A stretch of 64,000 bases of DNA from Clostridiales bacterium (lineage in GTDB: Bacteria > Bacillota > Clostridia > Christensenellales > Borkfalkiaceae): NCBI GenBank assembly GCA_015071005.1, contig SVIG01000002.1:248001-312000 (forward strand). Direction: 5' to 3'. Shown here in pieces: positions 49,043 to 57,876 of the stretch. The notes under the pieces were generated by a model. That model searched no databases, was not told the DNA's origin, and saw nothing but the letters and a program-made list of their open reading frames with translations. The first letter of the stretch is position 1; each line of letters begins with the position of its first letter. A program made the translations under genes and the position numbers.

Positions 49043-50211
49043 AATTCCACCCCATCTGCCGTATCACAGATATGTACTGAGAATTTCCCTTCCAAAGCAG
49101 GGAATGCTTTCAAATATTCGTTCGTCACGTGCTTTTCTATATCCCATGCAAAGGAAGGATCAATAATTGCCATACAGCAACCTTTAAAGCCTGCGCCGCT
49201 AAAGCGGCCGCCGTAAATGCCGTCCGTATGTAACATGATTTCATACAGCGTTTTCAGCTCGTCCGAACCCGTTTCGTAATTATAAATAGAGGAATGCCCA
49301 CTCTCAAAAGAAAGCTTACCAAACGTTTCGAGATCCCCTTTACGCCACGCTTCCGCGCCTGCTTCCACGCGTTTGAATTCCGTATACCAATGTTCTGCTC
49401 GTTTGCGCCAATTTTCAGGCAATTTATCTTTATACTGCAAATACGTTTCATAAGGAACGTCGCGAAGGAAAGTTTCGTTAAACTTACCGTATTCCATACC
49501 GCTAAACGCTTTCAAGGCATATGCAGCGCTACGACATTCGTCCACGCGCATATTGAATTTACTCCCCGCAAGAGTACGTTCCACCCCCGAGAAAAAAATC
49601 GCAATTTTATACGGTTTCATATTCTGGTTGGTTGGAATTAACTCATAGCTGTCGTCTTTCGTATCAAGGTATAAAAGCTTGTCTTTTTTGGAAAAAACCT
49701 CGCAGGATTGATCGAGCTTTCCACACGAAACGCCAACGTATTTATTTTCCGCCGCCTGCGCAGTCAAAATCATTTCAAGCTCTGTAAGATGAATATCATT
49801 CACCTTGCAAAGCGCGGATAAAAAGGCTATCGTAACCGCAGCAGACGAGGACAACCCGCCGATGGGAAGGCTACCTTCAATCACCCCGCAAAGGCCTACT
49901 TTCAAAGGATATTTTTGCGAAAGCATCAGTGTTGCCCCGCGCAAATAGTCCGCCCAGTCATTTTCTTTTTGGTCGGGTACAGATTTCACGTGCCACTGTG
50001 CGCGCTTGTTAAATTGCAACGAAGACAATTCAATAACGCCGTTTTGTTTAGGTGAGTATGCGATATGTATGCCCTTATCAATCGCAAAACCCGTAATTTT
50101 TCCGTATTGATGGTCGCTATGCGCCCCCATCGGACAAACGCGATAGGGACAAAACGCCACCGCCGTAGGATCTTTCTTGTATGTTTCCGCAAATTTTTCT
50201 ATGCAACGCAT
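49039..50211 (-). CDS. GHMP kinase resembling plant galacturonokinase
   Basis: This 390-residue galactokinase-superfamily protein differs from GalK in its first motif: FCPYRVCPMGAHSDHQYGK in place of GRVNLIGEHTDY. It has PIGGLSSSAAVTIAFLSAL as the ATP loop, and CGKLDQSCEVFSKKD and YGGRFSGAGFKGCCMAIID near the end. From memory, plant galacturonokinase has closely similar segments (SPYRICPLGAHIDHQGG and FSGAGFRGCCLAFVD). I therefore infer a uronic acid or related sugar as substrate. Context supports this: ugd, UDP-glucuronate 4-epimerase and a nucleotidyltransferase lie next to it. A plain galactokinase-like activity remains possible. It begins directly at the capG stop. Confidence 0.8.
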   Translation of the reverse strand: MRCIEKFAETYKKDPTAVAFCPYRVCPMGAHSDHQYGKITGFAIDKGIHIAYSPKQNGVIELSSLQFNKRAQWHVKSVPDQKENDWADYLRGATLMLSQKYPLKVGLCGVIEGSLPIGGLSSSAAVTIAFLSALCKVNDIHLTELEMILTAQAAENKYVGVSCGKLDQSCEVFSKKDKLLYLDTKDDSYELIPTNQNMKPYKIAIFFSGVERTLAGSKFNMRVDECRSAAYALKAFSGMEYGKFNETFLRDVPYETYLQYKDKLPENWRKRAEHWYTEFKRVEAGAEAWRKGDLETFGKLSFESGHSSIYNYETGSDELKTLYEIMLHTDGIYGGRFSGAGFKGCCMAIIDPSFAWDIEKHVTNEYLKAFPALEGKFSVHICDTADGVEL

Positions 50212-51402
50212 TTAGAACTTTCTCCAAACCATTTTATCAACAACACCAGTATAGCTTTGGATAATCTTTACAACCTTCGTCGAAACGTTTTCTTCCACGT
50301 AATCGGGTACGGGAATACCATGATTGCCATCATTCGTCAAATCCACTGCCGTTTCTACCGCTTGCAACAAATGCTTTTCATCAATCCCCGCAAGCACAAA
50401 GCACGCCTTATCTAATGCCTCGGGGCGTTCCGTCGAAGTACGGATACATACCGCAGGGAAGGGCTTGCCGATACTCGTAAAGAAGGAGCTTTCTTCGGGT
50501 AACGTACCGCTATCCGAAACAACCGCAAATGCGTTCATTTGCAGGTTATTATAATCGTGGAAACCCAAAGGCTGGTTTTGAATCACACGCTTATCAAGTT
50601 TGAAACCGCTTGCTTCCAAACGTTTTTTGCTTCTCGGATGGCAAGAATACAAAATCGGCATATCATACTTTTCCGCCAATTTATTGATTGCCGTAAACAG
50701 CGAAACAAAATTCTTTTCCGTATCGATATTTTCTTCTCTATGCGCGGAAAGTAAAATGTATTTTTTCGGCTTCAAGCCAAATCTAGTCAAAACGTCGCTC
50801 GCTTCAATTTCAGCAAGGTTGTTGTGCAAAACTTCGGCCATCGGCGAACCCGTAACGTACGTTCTTTCCTTGGGTAAACCACAATCCGCCAAATAACGGC
50901 GGGCATGTTCGGAATACGCCAAGTTAACGTCGGAAATAATATCGACAATGCGGCGGTTCGTTTCTTCGGGCAAACATTCATCCTTGCATCTATTCCCTGC
51001 TTCCATATGGAAAATAGGAATATGCAAACGCTTTGCAGGGATAGCGGAAAGACAACTATTCGTGTCGCCTAAAATGAGGAGCGCATCAGGCTTGCAAGCC
51101 GCCATAAGCTTGTACGAACAGTTGATAATATTGCCAACCGTTGCGCCAAGGTCGTCGCCCACCGCATCCATATACACTTCGGGGTCGGCAAGCTTTAAAT
51201 CCTTGAAGAACACGCCGTTCAAATTATAATCGTAATTTTGTCCCGTGTGTGCAAGAATGCAGTCAAAATATTGACGGCATTTATTGATAACCGCCGCCAA
51301 ACGAATAATTTCAGGGCGCGTACCTACGATAATGAGCAGCTTCAATTTTCCGTTGTCTTTAAATTTTACGTCAGAATAATCTAATCTAATTTTTGTTTCC
51401 AT
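50212..51402 (-). CDS. capG: CapG/FnlC-type UDP-sugar 2-epimerase (UDP-L-FucNAc synthesis)
   Basis: This non-hydrolysing UDP-N-acetylglucosamine 2-epimerase-like protein has 396 residues. KLLIIVGTRPEIIRLAAVI, LAHTGQNYDYNLNGVFF, LLILGDTNSCLSAIPAKR, HMEAGNRCKDECLPEETNR and SDSGTLPEESSFF match the family. The cluster also has CapE and CapF, so it most likely does the last step of UDP-N-acetyl-L-fucosamine synthesis, inverting C2 of the talose intermediate. The alternative, WecB-type UDP-ManNAc formation, is less likely because of this context. Confidence 0.88.
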   Translation of the reverse strand: METKIRLDYSDVKFKDNGKLKLLIIVGTRPEIIRLAAVINKCRQYFDCILAHTGQNYDYNLNGVFFKDLKLADPEVYMDAVGDDLGATVGNIINCSYKLMAACKPDALLILGDTNSCLSAIPAKRLHIPIFHMEAGNRCKDECLPEETNRRIVDIISDVNLAYSEHARRYLADCGLPKERTYVTGSPMAEVLHNNLAEIEASDVLTRFGLKPKKYILLSAHREENIDTEKNFVSLFTAINKLAEKYDMPILYSCHPRSKKRLEASGFKLDKRVIQNQPLGFHDYNNLQMNAFAVVSDSGTLPEESSFFTSIGKPFPAVCIRTSTERPEALDKACFVLAGIDEKHLLQAVETAVDLTNDGNHGIPVPDYVEENVSTKVVKIIQSYTGVVDKMVWRKF

Positions 51403-51438
51403 AATTAAAAATAAATCCCTTTTGAATTTCCCGTATAA

Positions 51439-51945
51439 TTAAAATGCTTTTTTCAATGCTTTATCTTTTTCTTCGTATTTCAAATGCCCCAAGTGCAAAG
51501 ATTCCTTTTGAATTTTTTCAAAATACTCATCCGCCGTCTTGATAACCCTTGCTGGGACACCTACAGCTACTGAATTATCGGGAATATCACGAGTCACCAC
51601 TGCTCCTGCTCCAATAATAACGTCGTTTCCAATATTGACGCCAGGCAAAATCAGCACATTGTTTCCTATATAGACATTATTACCTATCGTAATCGGTTTT
51701 GTTATTTCCAAATCAGGAACTCTATCTCTAAATAATAAGGTACCACCATCGTGATTGATAAAACGAATATTATTGGTTAAATGTACGTTGTTTCCAAGCG
51801 TAATAATCCAAGGCTCCGTCCCCCAACTGACTACTCCATATATACGACACCCCTCTCCCATATTCACACCTATTTTTTTTGCATATTGTATAGGCGTCGC
51901 ACGACGTTTAAAAATTTTCTTTTTCAACTTTCTGAATATATTCAA
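51439..51945 (-). CDS. Hexapeptide-repeat acetyltransferase
   Basis: This 168-residue left-handed beta-helix protein shows hexapeptide repeats (ITLGNNVHLTNNIRF, ITIGNNVYIGNNVLILPGVNIGN) and the family end GAGAVVTRDIPDNSVAVGVPARVIK. It is like the CysE/LacA group of capsule O-acetyltransferases and probably acetylates a sugar of the polysaccharide using acetyl-CoA. The basic N-terminus (RKLKKKIFKRR) may touch the membrane. Confidence 0.88.
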   Translation of the reverse strand: MNIFRKLKKKIFKRRATPIQYAKKIGVNMGEGCRIYGVVSWGTEPWIITLGNNVHLTNNIRFINHDGGTLLFRDRVPDLEITKPITIGNNVYIGNNVLILPGVNIGNDVIIGAGAVVTRDIPDNSVAVGVPARVIKTADEYFEKIQKESLHLGHLKYEEKDKALKKAF

Positions 51946-51963
51946 AATTTTTATCTCCTTAAT

Positions 51964-53166
51964 TTACTCTACAATTTCAAAAAACGTATCGGGATGATTC
52001 GAATCGAATTGCTCGTTTGCCCACATCACCGTCACTAAGTTTTCCGTAGCGGAAAGATTGATAATGTTGTGCGTATATCCAGGCAACATATGTACCGCCT
52101 GAATCTTCTCGCCACTCACTTCAAAATTCAATACTTCATCACTACCAATTTTGCGCTGTTGAATCAAACCATGCCCCGCTACAACAATGAAAAATTCCCA
52201 TTTCGTATGATGCCAATGCTGACCTTTCGTAATGCCTGGTTTGGAAATATTGATCGACACTTGTCCACACTTTTCCGTTTTCAAAAGTTCGGTAAAGCTA
52301 CCGCGCGCATCCACGTTCATTTTTAAGTCAAACGCCACTTTCTCTTTGGGCAAATAGCTTAAATACGTCGAATAGAGCTTCTTTGCAAAACTACCGTTTG
52401 GAATCTCGGGCACAACAAGCGTTTCACTTTGTTTACGGAAAGCATAAAGCAAATCGACAATTTCACCAAGCGTTACTTTATGCGTAATCGGTGCAAAATA
52501 ATATCTGCCGTTTTCGCTTTCAATAGGCGTCAAGCCGTCGTAATCACAACGATGTCCCTTCCCTTCTAAAAGGTCCAACATTTCCGTTACCAAATCGTCG
52601 ATATAGAGAAGTTCGAGTTCAATCGCTCTATCATTGACAGTAATCGGCAAATCGTTTGCGATATTGTTGCAGAAGGTCGCGACAGCACTGTTGTAATTCG
52701 GTCTACACCACTTGCCAAACAAGTTCGGGAAGCGGTAAACGCATACCTGCCCCCCACCTTTGCTCTCATAATCGAAGAAAAGCTCTTCGCCTGCCTTCTT
52801 GCTTTTTCCGTATTCGCCTTGTGCATAACGGCCGATTAAAGTCGCTTGAATAGACGAAGAAAGCATTAAGGGACACTTATTGTTATACTTCTTCAAAGTG
52901 TCGAGCAAAGTCGATGCAAAGCCAAAATTCCCCTGCATAAATTCTTCTTGATTTTGCGGACGGTTTACTCCAGCAAGATTAAATACAAAATCCGCTTGTC
53001 TACAATACGTTTCCAAATCCATAGGATTTGAATCGATATCGTATTCGTAAATCTCTTTAATCGATAATGCAGGACGAGTCTTATCCTTGCCTTCTTTTAA
53101 GTTTTTCAAAGCGGCACAAAGGTTTTTTCCAACAAACCCCTTCGCCCCCGTAACGAGTATTTTCAT
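51964..53166 (-). CDS. capF: CapF/FnlB bifunctional reductase (UDP-L-FucNAc synthesis)
   Basis: This 400-residue two-domain protein has an N-terminal short-chain reductase (ILVTGAKGFVGKNLCAAL, NLAGVNRPQNQEEFMQGN, SSIQATLIGRYAQGEYGKSK). The C-terminal cupin has zinc ligands in TKGQHWHHTKWEFFIVVAG and MLPGYTHNIINLS. This is the architecture of CapF, which isomerises and reduces the product of CapE with NADPH. The order capE, an extra epimerase, capF, an acyltransferase, capG shows that the pathway genes are interrupted by others. One GCRTACCTGCCC copy lies inside this gene. Confidence 0.93.
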   Translation of the reverse strand: MKILVTGAKGFVGKNLCAALKNLKEGKDKTRPALSIKEIYEYDIDSNPMDLETYCRQADFVFNLAGVNRPQNQEEFMQGNFGFASTLLDTLKKYNNKCPLMLSSSIQATLIGRYAQGEYGKSKKAGEELFFDYESKGGGQVCVYRFPNLFGKWCRPNYNSAVATFCNNIANDLPITVNDRAIELELLYIDDLVTEMLDLLEGKGHRCDYDGLTPIESENGRYYFAPITHKVTLGEIVDLLYAFRKQSETLVVPEIPNGSFAKKLYSTYLSYLPKEKVAFDLKMNVDARGSFTELLKTEKCGQVSINISKPGITKGQHWHHTKWEFFIVVAGHGLIQQRKIGSDEVLNFEVSGEKIQAVHMLPGYTHNIINLSATENLVTVMWANEQFDSNHPDTFFEIVE

Positions 53167-53176
53167 AGCTTGTCCC

Positions 53177-54118
53177 TTATAAACAATTATCTTTATACCA
53201 TTTCATATATTCTTCAAGACCTTTTTCCAAAGATACTTCAGCCTCGAAATTCAATTTTTCTTTCGCTTTATCGGCATTTGCTTTACAATGCTTAACGTCC
53301 GCAGGGCGTTCAGGGGCATATATAATTTTGGTGTTAGAACCAGCAATCTTAATCATCATTTTTGCTAACTGATTAATCGTAATGCTGCTTCCACTTCCCA
53401 AATTATATACATCCGTTCCCAAATTACTTACAGAGCCCAAATAATTCGCACGCGCCACGTCTCTAACATTTACAAAATCACGCGTTTGTGTTCCATCGCC
53501 AAAAATGGTAATTGGCTCGCCGGAATAGATTCTTTTTGCAAAAATAGGAATAACATTTCCATATAAATCAAATCTTTGGTTTACCCCATAGATATTGAAA
53601 TATCTCAAACAAACCCCCGTCAATTCAGGATAAATCCCAGAATATGCAAGAATCATCTTTTCCGCGGCCAGCTTACTTACTCCATAAGGCGAATCAGCAT
53701 TTTGAGGATGATTTTCATCAATGGTTGGCGTAACAAGCTCCCCAAAAATAGCCGCCGAAGACGAATAAACAACTCGGGGAATATTATTTTTTCTCATCCC
53801 TTCCAACACATTAATTGTTCCTATTAAATTAGTTGAGGAATCCAACTGCGGATTATCAATAGACTTCTGTCTACCTACGCAAGCTGCAAGGTGAAATACA
53901 ACATCAGCGCCCCCCTGCATCTCCTTTTGCATAAGTGTCTCATCACGTATATCTCCTTGCACAAATTCAACATCGCCACTTTGAATATATTTTTCAATAT
54001 TGATTAAATGTCCAGAGGAAAGATCATCAATCACCTTAATATCATAATTTTTATCCAATAGCAATTTAACGATATTTGAACCAATGAACCCTGAACCACC
54101 CACAACTATTGCTTTCAT
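53177..54118 (-). CDS. NAD-dependent UDP-sugar 4-epimerase
   Basis: This 313-residue GalE-like short-chain epimerase has AIVVGGSGFIGSNIVKLLLD, HLAACVGRQKSIDNP, VYSSSAAIFGELVTPTIDE, YGVSKLAAEKM (Tyr-x3-Lys) and RYFNIYGVNQRFDLYGNVIP. It probably interconverts UDP-glucose/galactose or the N-acetyl sugars. It is inserted between capE and capF, overlapping capE by four bases (ATGA). By eye its base composition is more AT-rich than capF and capE. Confidence 0.87.
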   Translation of the reverse strand: MKAIVVGGSGFIGSNIVKLLLDKNYDIKVIDDLSSGHLINIEKYIQSGDVEFVQGDIRDETLMQKEMQGGADVVFHLAACVGRQKSIDNPQLDSSTNLIGTINVLEGMRKNNIPRVVYSSSAAIFGELVTPTIDENHPQNADSPYGVSKLAAEKMILAYSGIYPELTGVCLRYFNIYGVNQRFDLYGNVIPIFAKRIYSGEPITIFGDGTQTRDFVNVRDVARANYLGSVSNLGTDVYNLGSGSSITINQLAKMMIKIAGSNTKIIYAPERPADVKHCKANADKAKEKLNFEAEVSLEKGLEEYMKWYKDNCL

Positions 54119-55164
54119 GCTTTTTTCTCCTTATTGAGTTCTTGTTGAATATATTGAAGTGCAGCTATTTTTGCCTTCGTTTCTTCCACTGACAAAAGTT
54201 GTGTATTATTAGAATTAAATTCCGTCAAAGGATTTCTTTCAACATTTCCATCCTTAAAATACTTATCGTAATTCAGGCCACGCTTATCGCAAGGTACTCG
54301 ATAAAAATTGCCAAGGTCGATTGCATTTGCACATTCTTCATTCGTCAAAAGCGTTTCATACATTTTTTCGCCGTGACGGATACCGATTACCTTAATATTG
54401 TTTTTATTACCCCTGAACAATTCGCAAACAGCTTCTGCCTGTGTTTGAATGGTACAAGCTGGAGCTTTTTGCACAAGAATATCCCCACTTTCACCGTGTT
54501 CGAATGCAAACAATACAAGGTCCACTGCTTCTTCCAAGGACATAATAAATCTTGTCATCGTAGGATCGGTAAGCGTGATGGGCTTTCCTGCACGAATTTG
54601 GTCAATCCAAAGGGGAATAACCGAACCGCGAGAACACATAACATTGCCGTAGCGAGTACAACAAATCTTCGTCTTTTCAGGCGATACCGTACGAGATTTC
54701 GCAACGATAACCTTTTCCATCATTGCCTTGCTTGTCCCCATTGCATTTACGGGATAAGCAGCCTTGTCCGTCGAAAGACAAACGATGTTTTTTACTCCTG
54801 CTTCAATCGCCGCCGTCAAAACGTTTTCCGTGCCAAGGACGTTCGTTTTGACCGCTTCAATGGGGAAAAACTCACAAGAAGGCACTTGCTTTAATGCAGC
54901 CGCATGGAATATGTAATCGACGCCGTGCATTGCATTTCTAACGCTTGCAATATCGCGTACATCACCGATATAGAATTTAATTTTTTCAGCAACTTCAGGC
55001 ATTTTTGCCTGGAATTCATGGCGCATATCATCTTGTTTTTTCTCATCGCGAGAAAAAACACGAATTTCACCGATATCTGTTCTTAAAAATCTGTTCAATA
55101 CGGCATTCCCAAAAGAACCCGTACCGCCTGTAATCAATAACGTTTTATTTGTAAACAAACCCAT
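54115..55164 (-). CDS. capE: CapE/FnlA UDP-GlcNAc 4,6-dehydratase/5-epimerase
   Basis: This 349-residue extended short-chain dehydratase catalyses the first step to UDP-L-FucNAc. It shows LLITGGTGSFGNAVLNRFL, RVFSRDEKKQDDMRHEF, YIFHAAALKQVPSCEFFPIEA, TDKAAYPVNAMGTSKAMMEK, in which Met replaces the catalytic Tyr as is known for this inverting group, and RYGNVMCSRGSVIPLW. AAGGTGAG lies before the ATG. The product passes to CapF, then CapG. Confidence 0.93.
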   Translation of the reverse strand: MGLFTNKTLLITGGTGSFGNAVLNRFLRTDIGEIRVFSRDEKKQDDMRHEFQAKMPEVAEKIKFYIGDVRDIASVRNAMHGVDYIFHAAALKQVPSCEFFPIEAVKTNVLGTENVLTAAIEAGVKNIVCLSTDKAAYPVNAMGTSKAMMEKVIVAKSRTVSPEKTKICCTRYGNVMCSRGSVIPLWIDQIRAGKPITLTDPTMTRFIMSLEEAVDLVLFAFEHGESGDILVQKAPACTIQTQAEAVCELFRGNKNNIKVIGIRHGEKMYETLLTNEECANAIDLGNFYRVPCDKRGLNYDKYFKDGNVERNPLTEFNSNNTQLLSVEETKAKIAALQYIQQELNKEKKA

Positions 55165-55185
55165 AATTACTCACCTTCATCATTA

Positions 55186-56709
55186 TTAATTTTTATTTTT
55201 TCTTTTTAATAAACCAGCTACTAATTTTTTTTCTTTTCGTGTCAAGAAAAAAAACCAAATAGCTATAAAATACATTCCTATAAATGCCACTGCTTCCAAA
55301 ATAAATATTAGCCACGTTATTGGAGGTATAAAATAACACAGCACAAAGCCTAAAGCAATTATAACAAGCAAAATAGGCACCAATTTTAAATAAACACTTT
55401 TATAAAATTGACCAATGTAACAGCATTTTTTTCTTTTTAGCAGCCAAGTTACAGCAATATTTCCAATTAGAACGCCTACGCCTGTCCCTAATGCAACGCC
55501 AACTACGCCCCAAAATTGCAAACACACAATGGCTACACCGATACAGATAAGTGCTGCGCCAAGCATCAAGATATTTCTTTTCATATATAAATTGTGTGCC
55601 TGTAAAATTATATTTCTTAAATTTCCAACAAGTTCAAAGCTATATGGTATAAGTGTAACCAAAATAATCCAATAAGATTCAGTATACCCTTTACCAACCC
55701 ACAGGGTTAAAAACTCTCGACCAAATACAATTAATCCGCTGATTGCTAAATATATCCCTATCGCTTGGATCCTAGAAAGCTTAATCCACTCATCTGTTAC
55801 CGCTTGAGCACCATCATTCCTTAATACTTCCTTAAAAACCTTCGGCGACATTATTTTCGAAATAGTTGTTGCAAATCTCATTAAATATTTATGAAACGAC
55901 ATTCCAATCGAATAAATAGTTATGGCCGCAGTACCTATGGCTAAAGAAATAATGATATTTCCGAGTTTCCAATAAACTTGCTCGATTACAACTGCAAATA
56001 ATACCGCCAATAAATATTTTAACAGTTCTAAATAAACGGATTTTTCCAAAGCCCCCTTGTGTTTCCCACAGTGTCCCTCTTTTTGAAGTTTACAACAAAC
56101 AAATTTTGAAACAGAAACAACAGTATTAAAAATCAGGGTGATTAAAACAAGAGAAAACGCTCTCCCGCCAATTATTAAAACGAGAACGATTGCAATGTTT
56201 GATAAGACCTGATTTGCAATATCCGACACACGCAAAAATACAAATTTTTCATTAGCAGTCAAAATCCCTTGATAAAGATTAAACATAAACGAAACGATTA
56301 AATTAATTACCATCAAGATTAATAGCTTTTGAGACAAGGCTATTTCCGATACAGTCATTGTACTTGCGTAAATGGAAGGAATCATTAAATATAATACTAG
56401 ACCTGCAAGTAACGTCAAAACCGAAAGCCCGGTATTTATTAAAATAACTAACCAACAAAAATGCTCTTTTTTATCCTCTCTTTTCTCTAGTTTAAACTTT
56501 ATATAATATTTAACAACCGTATCAGCTAATCCTTGCTCTATGATATTCAAATAAGCACATAAAGAAGCTATTAGGGTATATACCCCATATTCACTATCTC
56601 CCAACGACTTAAGAATAATCGGAGTAACAATAAGCCCAATCGCCAAATTTATCAAAATTGATATATATGATAATACGGCTCCATATTTTCTTTCACTTGC
56701 CGCTGTCAT
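55186..56709 (-). CDS. wzx: Wzx-type polysaccharide flippase
   Basis: This 507-residue very hydrophobic protein has about 14 predicted membrane segments, starting YISILINLAIGLIVTPIILKSLG, the usual opening of the oligosaccharide flippase (MOP) family. SLGDSEYGVYTLIASLCAYL follows. It turns lipid-linked repeat units to the outer membrane face. It overlaps the upstream glycosyltransferase gene by four bases. From here to the right edge the DNA is visibly more AT-rich. Confidence 0.9.
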   Translation of the reverse strand: MTAASERKYGAVLSYISILINLAIGLIVTPIILKSLGDSEYGVYTLIASLCAYLNIIEQGLADTVVKYYIKFKLEKREDKKEHFCWLVILINTGLSVLTLLAGLVLYLMIPSIYASTMTVSEIALSQKLLILMVINLIVSFMFNLYQGILTANEKFVFLRVSDIANQVLSNIAIVLVLIIGGRAFSLVLITLIFNTVVSVSKFVCCKLQKEGHCGKHKGALEKSVYLELLKYLLAVLFAVVIEQVYWKLGNIIISLAIGTAAITIYSIGMSFHKYLMRFATTISKIMSPKVFKEVLRNDGAQAVTDEWIKLSRIQAIGIYLAISGLIVFGREFLTLWVGKGYTESYWIILVTLIPYSFELVGNLRNIILQAHNLYMKRNILMLGAALICIGVAIVCLQFWGVVGVALGTGVGVLIGNIAVTWLLKRKKCCYIGQFYKSVYLKLVPILLVIIALGFVLCYFIPPITWLIFILEAVAFIGMYFIAIWFFFLTRKEKKLVAGLLKRKNKN

Positions 56710-57866
56710 TCTTCCATCCCTGCCTTTTTGAAAAATTTCTTCATTGGCTCTAAAAAAGATTCATAGGCAAACGGATTATGCTCTACGCAACTTCGCTTTC
56801 TTTGATTAATTTCCTCCGCTGACATTTGTGCTGCCATTTTGAGATTTTTATAAAAGCCTTGTTTATCTTTCACGCTAGAAAGTAATGCTTGACCCTCAGT
56901 AAAATATTTGGCAAAATCGCCATTGACATCATTGGCAATTAAAGGAACCGCAGAAGAAATAGATTCCATTGCTTTTGTGGAAAAACCTACTCGACAAACC
57001 CTATTATCTGGACGATATAAAACATAAAAGTCAGTTGTTCTTAACTTTTCTTGTATTTCAGTTCTCGGAACTCGCCCGTGAAAATTAATTTGAAATGACT
57101 CATCTAAAAGCTCTTCAAATGCATATTGGCTTTTATATTCCTCTAATGAAATACCATAGACGTCCAAAATAAACGGAATGTTTTCTGCTTTTAGCTTTAA
57201 AAACTGCTCAATAATAATATTAATTTTATCTTTTTTGAACTTATAGCCCGGCGTACCAGCATAAATGAATCGACGGATCCGACAATCTTCTACTTTTTTT
57301 AAATCAGCTTTTATCCCTGAAAAGCTCGTATCATCTATCATAGGAATGATTACGGTATTGTGCTTTTTATAGTAATTCGCTATATAATATGTTGAACATA
57401 TAAGATTTCCTATCTTCTTATTTATACAGCGCATTCGATATTCCGTTTGAAATTTTCGGCGCAATGCGGATATAGGATTCTTTCCTTCCAACGCGTACCA
57501 CTCTGTCGTATCTGAAATCAAAACAATATCCGTTTTTTTTGTTATCTTAAATAACTTGTTCAATGCAACCCCAGGATAATTATAGGCAATAACCGCCTTT
57601 AAATTTTTCGCCCCAATTTCCATAAGAAAACGCGAAAAATATTTAACCCCTATATCAATTTGATCTTTTTCACATTCAATATCAAAGCAACGGAAACCAT
57701 CAAACTCATACCAATATTGTCCTTCTTTTGGATTTTGAATCTTTCCAATTAAAATTATTTCATAGCCTAATTTTTGTAATAATTTTGCATTGCCTAATGC
57801 GCGAACCGCACCTGCATTCCCTTGTGGCAAACGGAATCCTCCAATTATAGCAATTATATTTTTCAT
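56706..57866 (-). CDS. Glycosyltransferase, GT4-like, type 1
   Basis: This 386-residue protein opens IIAIIGGFRLPQGNAGAVRALGNAKLLQ, with ISDTTEWYALEGKNPIS in the N-terminal half and a GT-B-like C-terminal half (RRFIYAGTPGYKFKKDKIN, FYVLYRPDNRVCRVGFSTKAMES). It resembles the protein at 62434 in the GGF.LP..NA opening and the TEWY motif, so the two are paralogues. Probably cytoplasmic, adding a sugar to the lipid-linked repeat unit; donor and acceptor cannot be told. Confidence 0.78.
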   Translation of the reverse strand: MKNIIAIIGGFRLPQGNAGAVRALGNAKLLQKLGYEIILIGKIQNPKEGQYWYEFDGFRCFDIECEKDQIDIGVKYFSRFLMEIGAKNLKAVIAYNYPGVALNKLFKITKKTDIVLISDTTEWYALEGKNPISALRRKFQTEYRMRCINKKIGNLICSTYYIANYYKKHNTVIIPMIDDTSFSGIKADLKKVEDCRIRRFIYAGTPGYKFKKDKINIIIEQFLKLKAENIPFILDVYGISLEEYKSQYAFEELLDESFQINFHGRVPRTEIQEKLRTTDFYVLYRPDNRVCRVGFSTKAMESISSAVPLIANDVNGDFAKYFTEGQALLSSVKDKQGFYKNLKMAAQMSAEEINQRKRSCVEHNPFAYESFLEPMKKFFKKAGMEE

Positions 57867-57876
57867 GTCAATCCTC

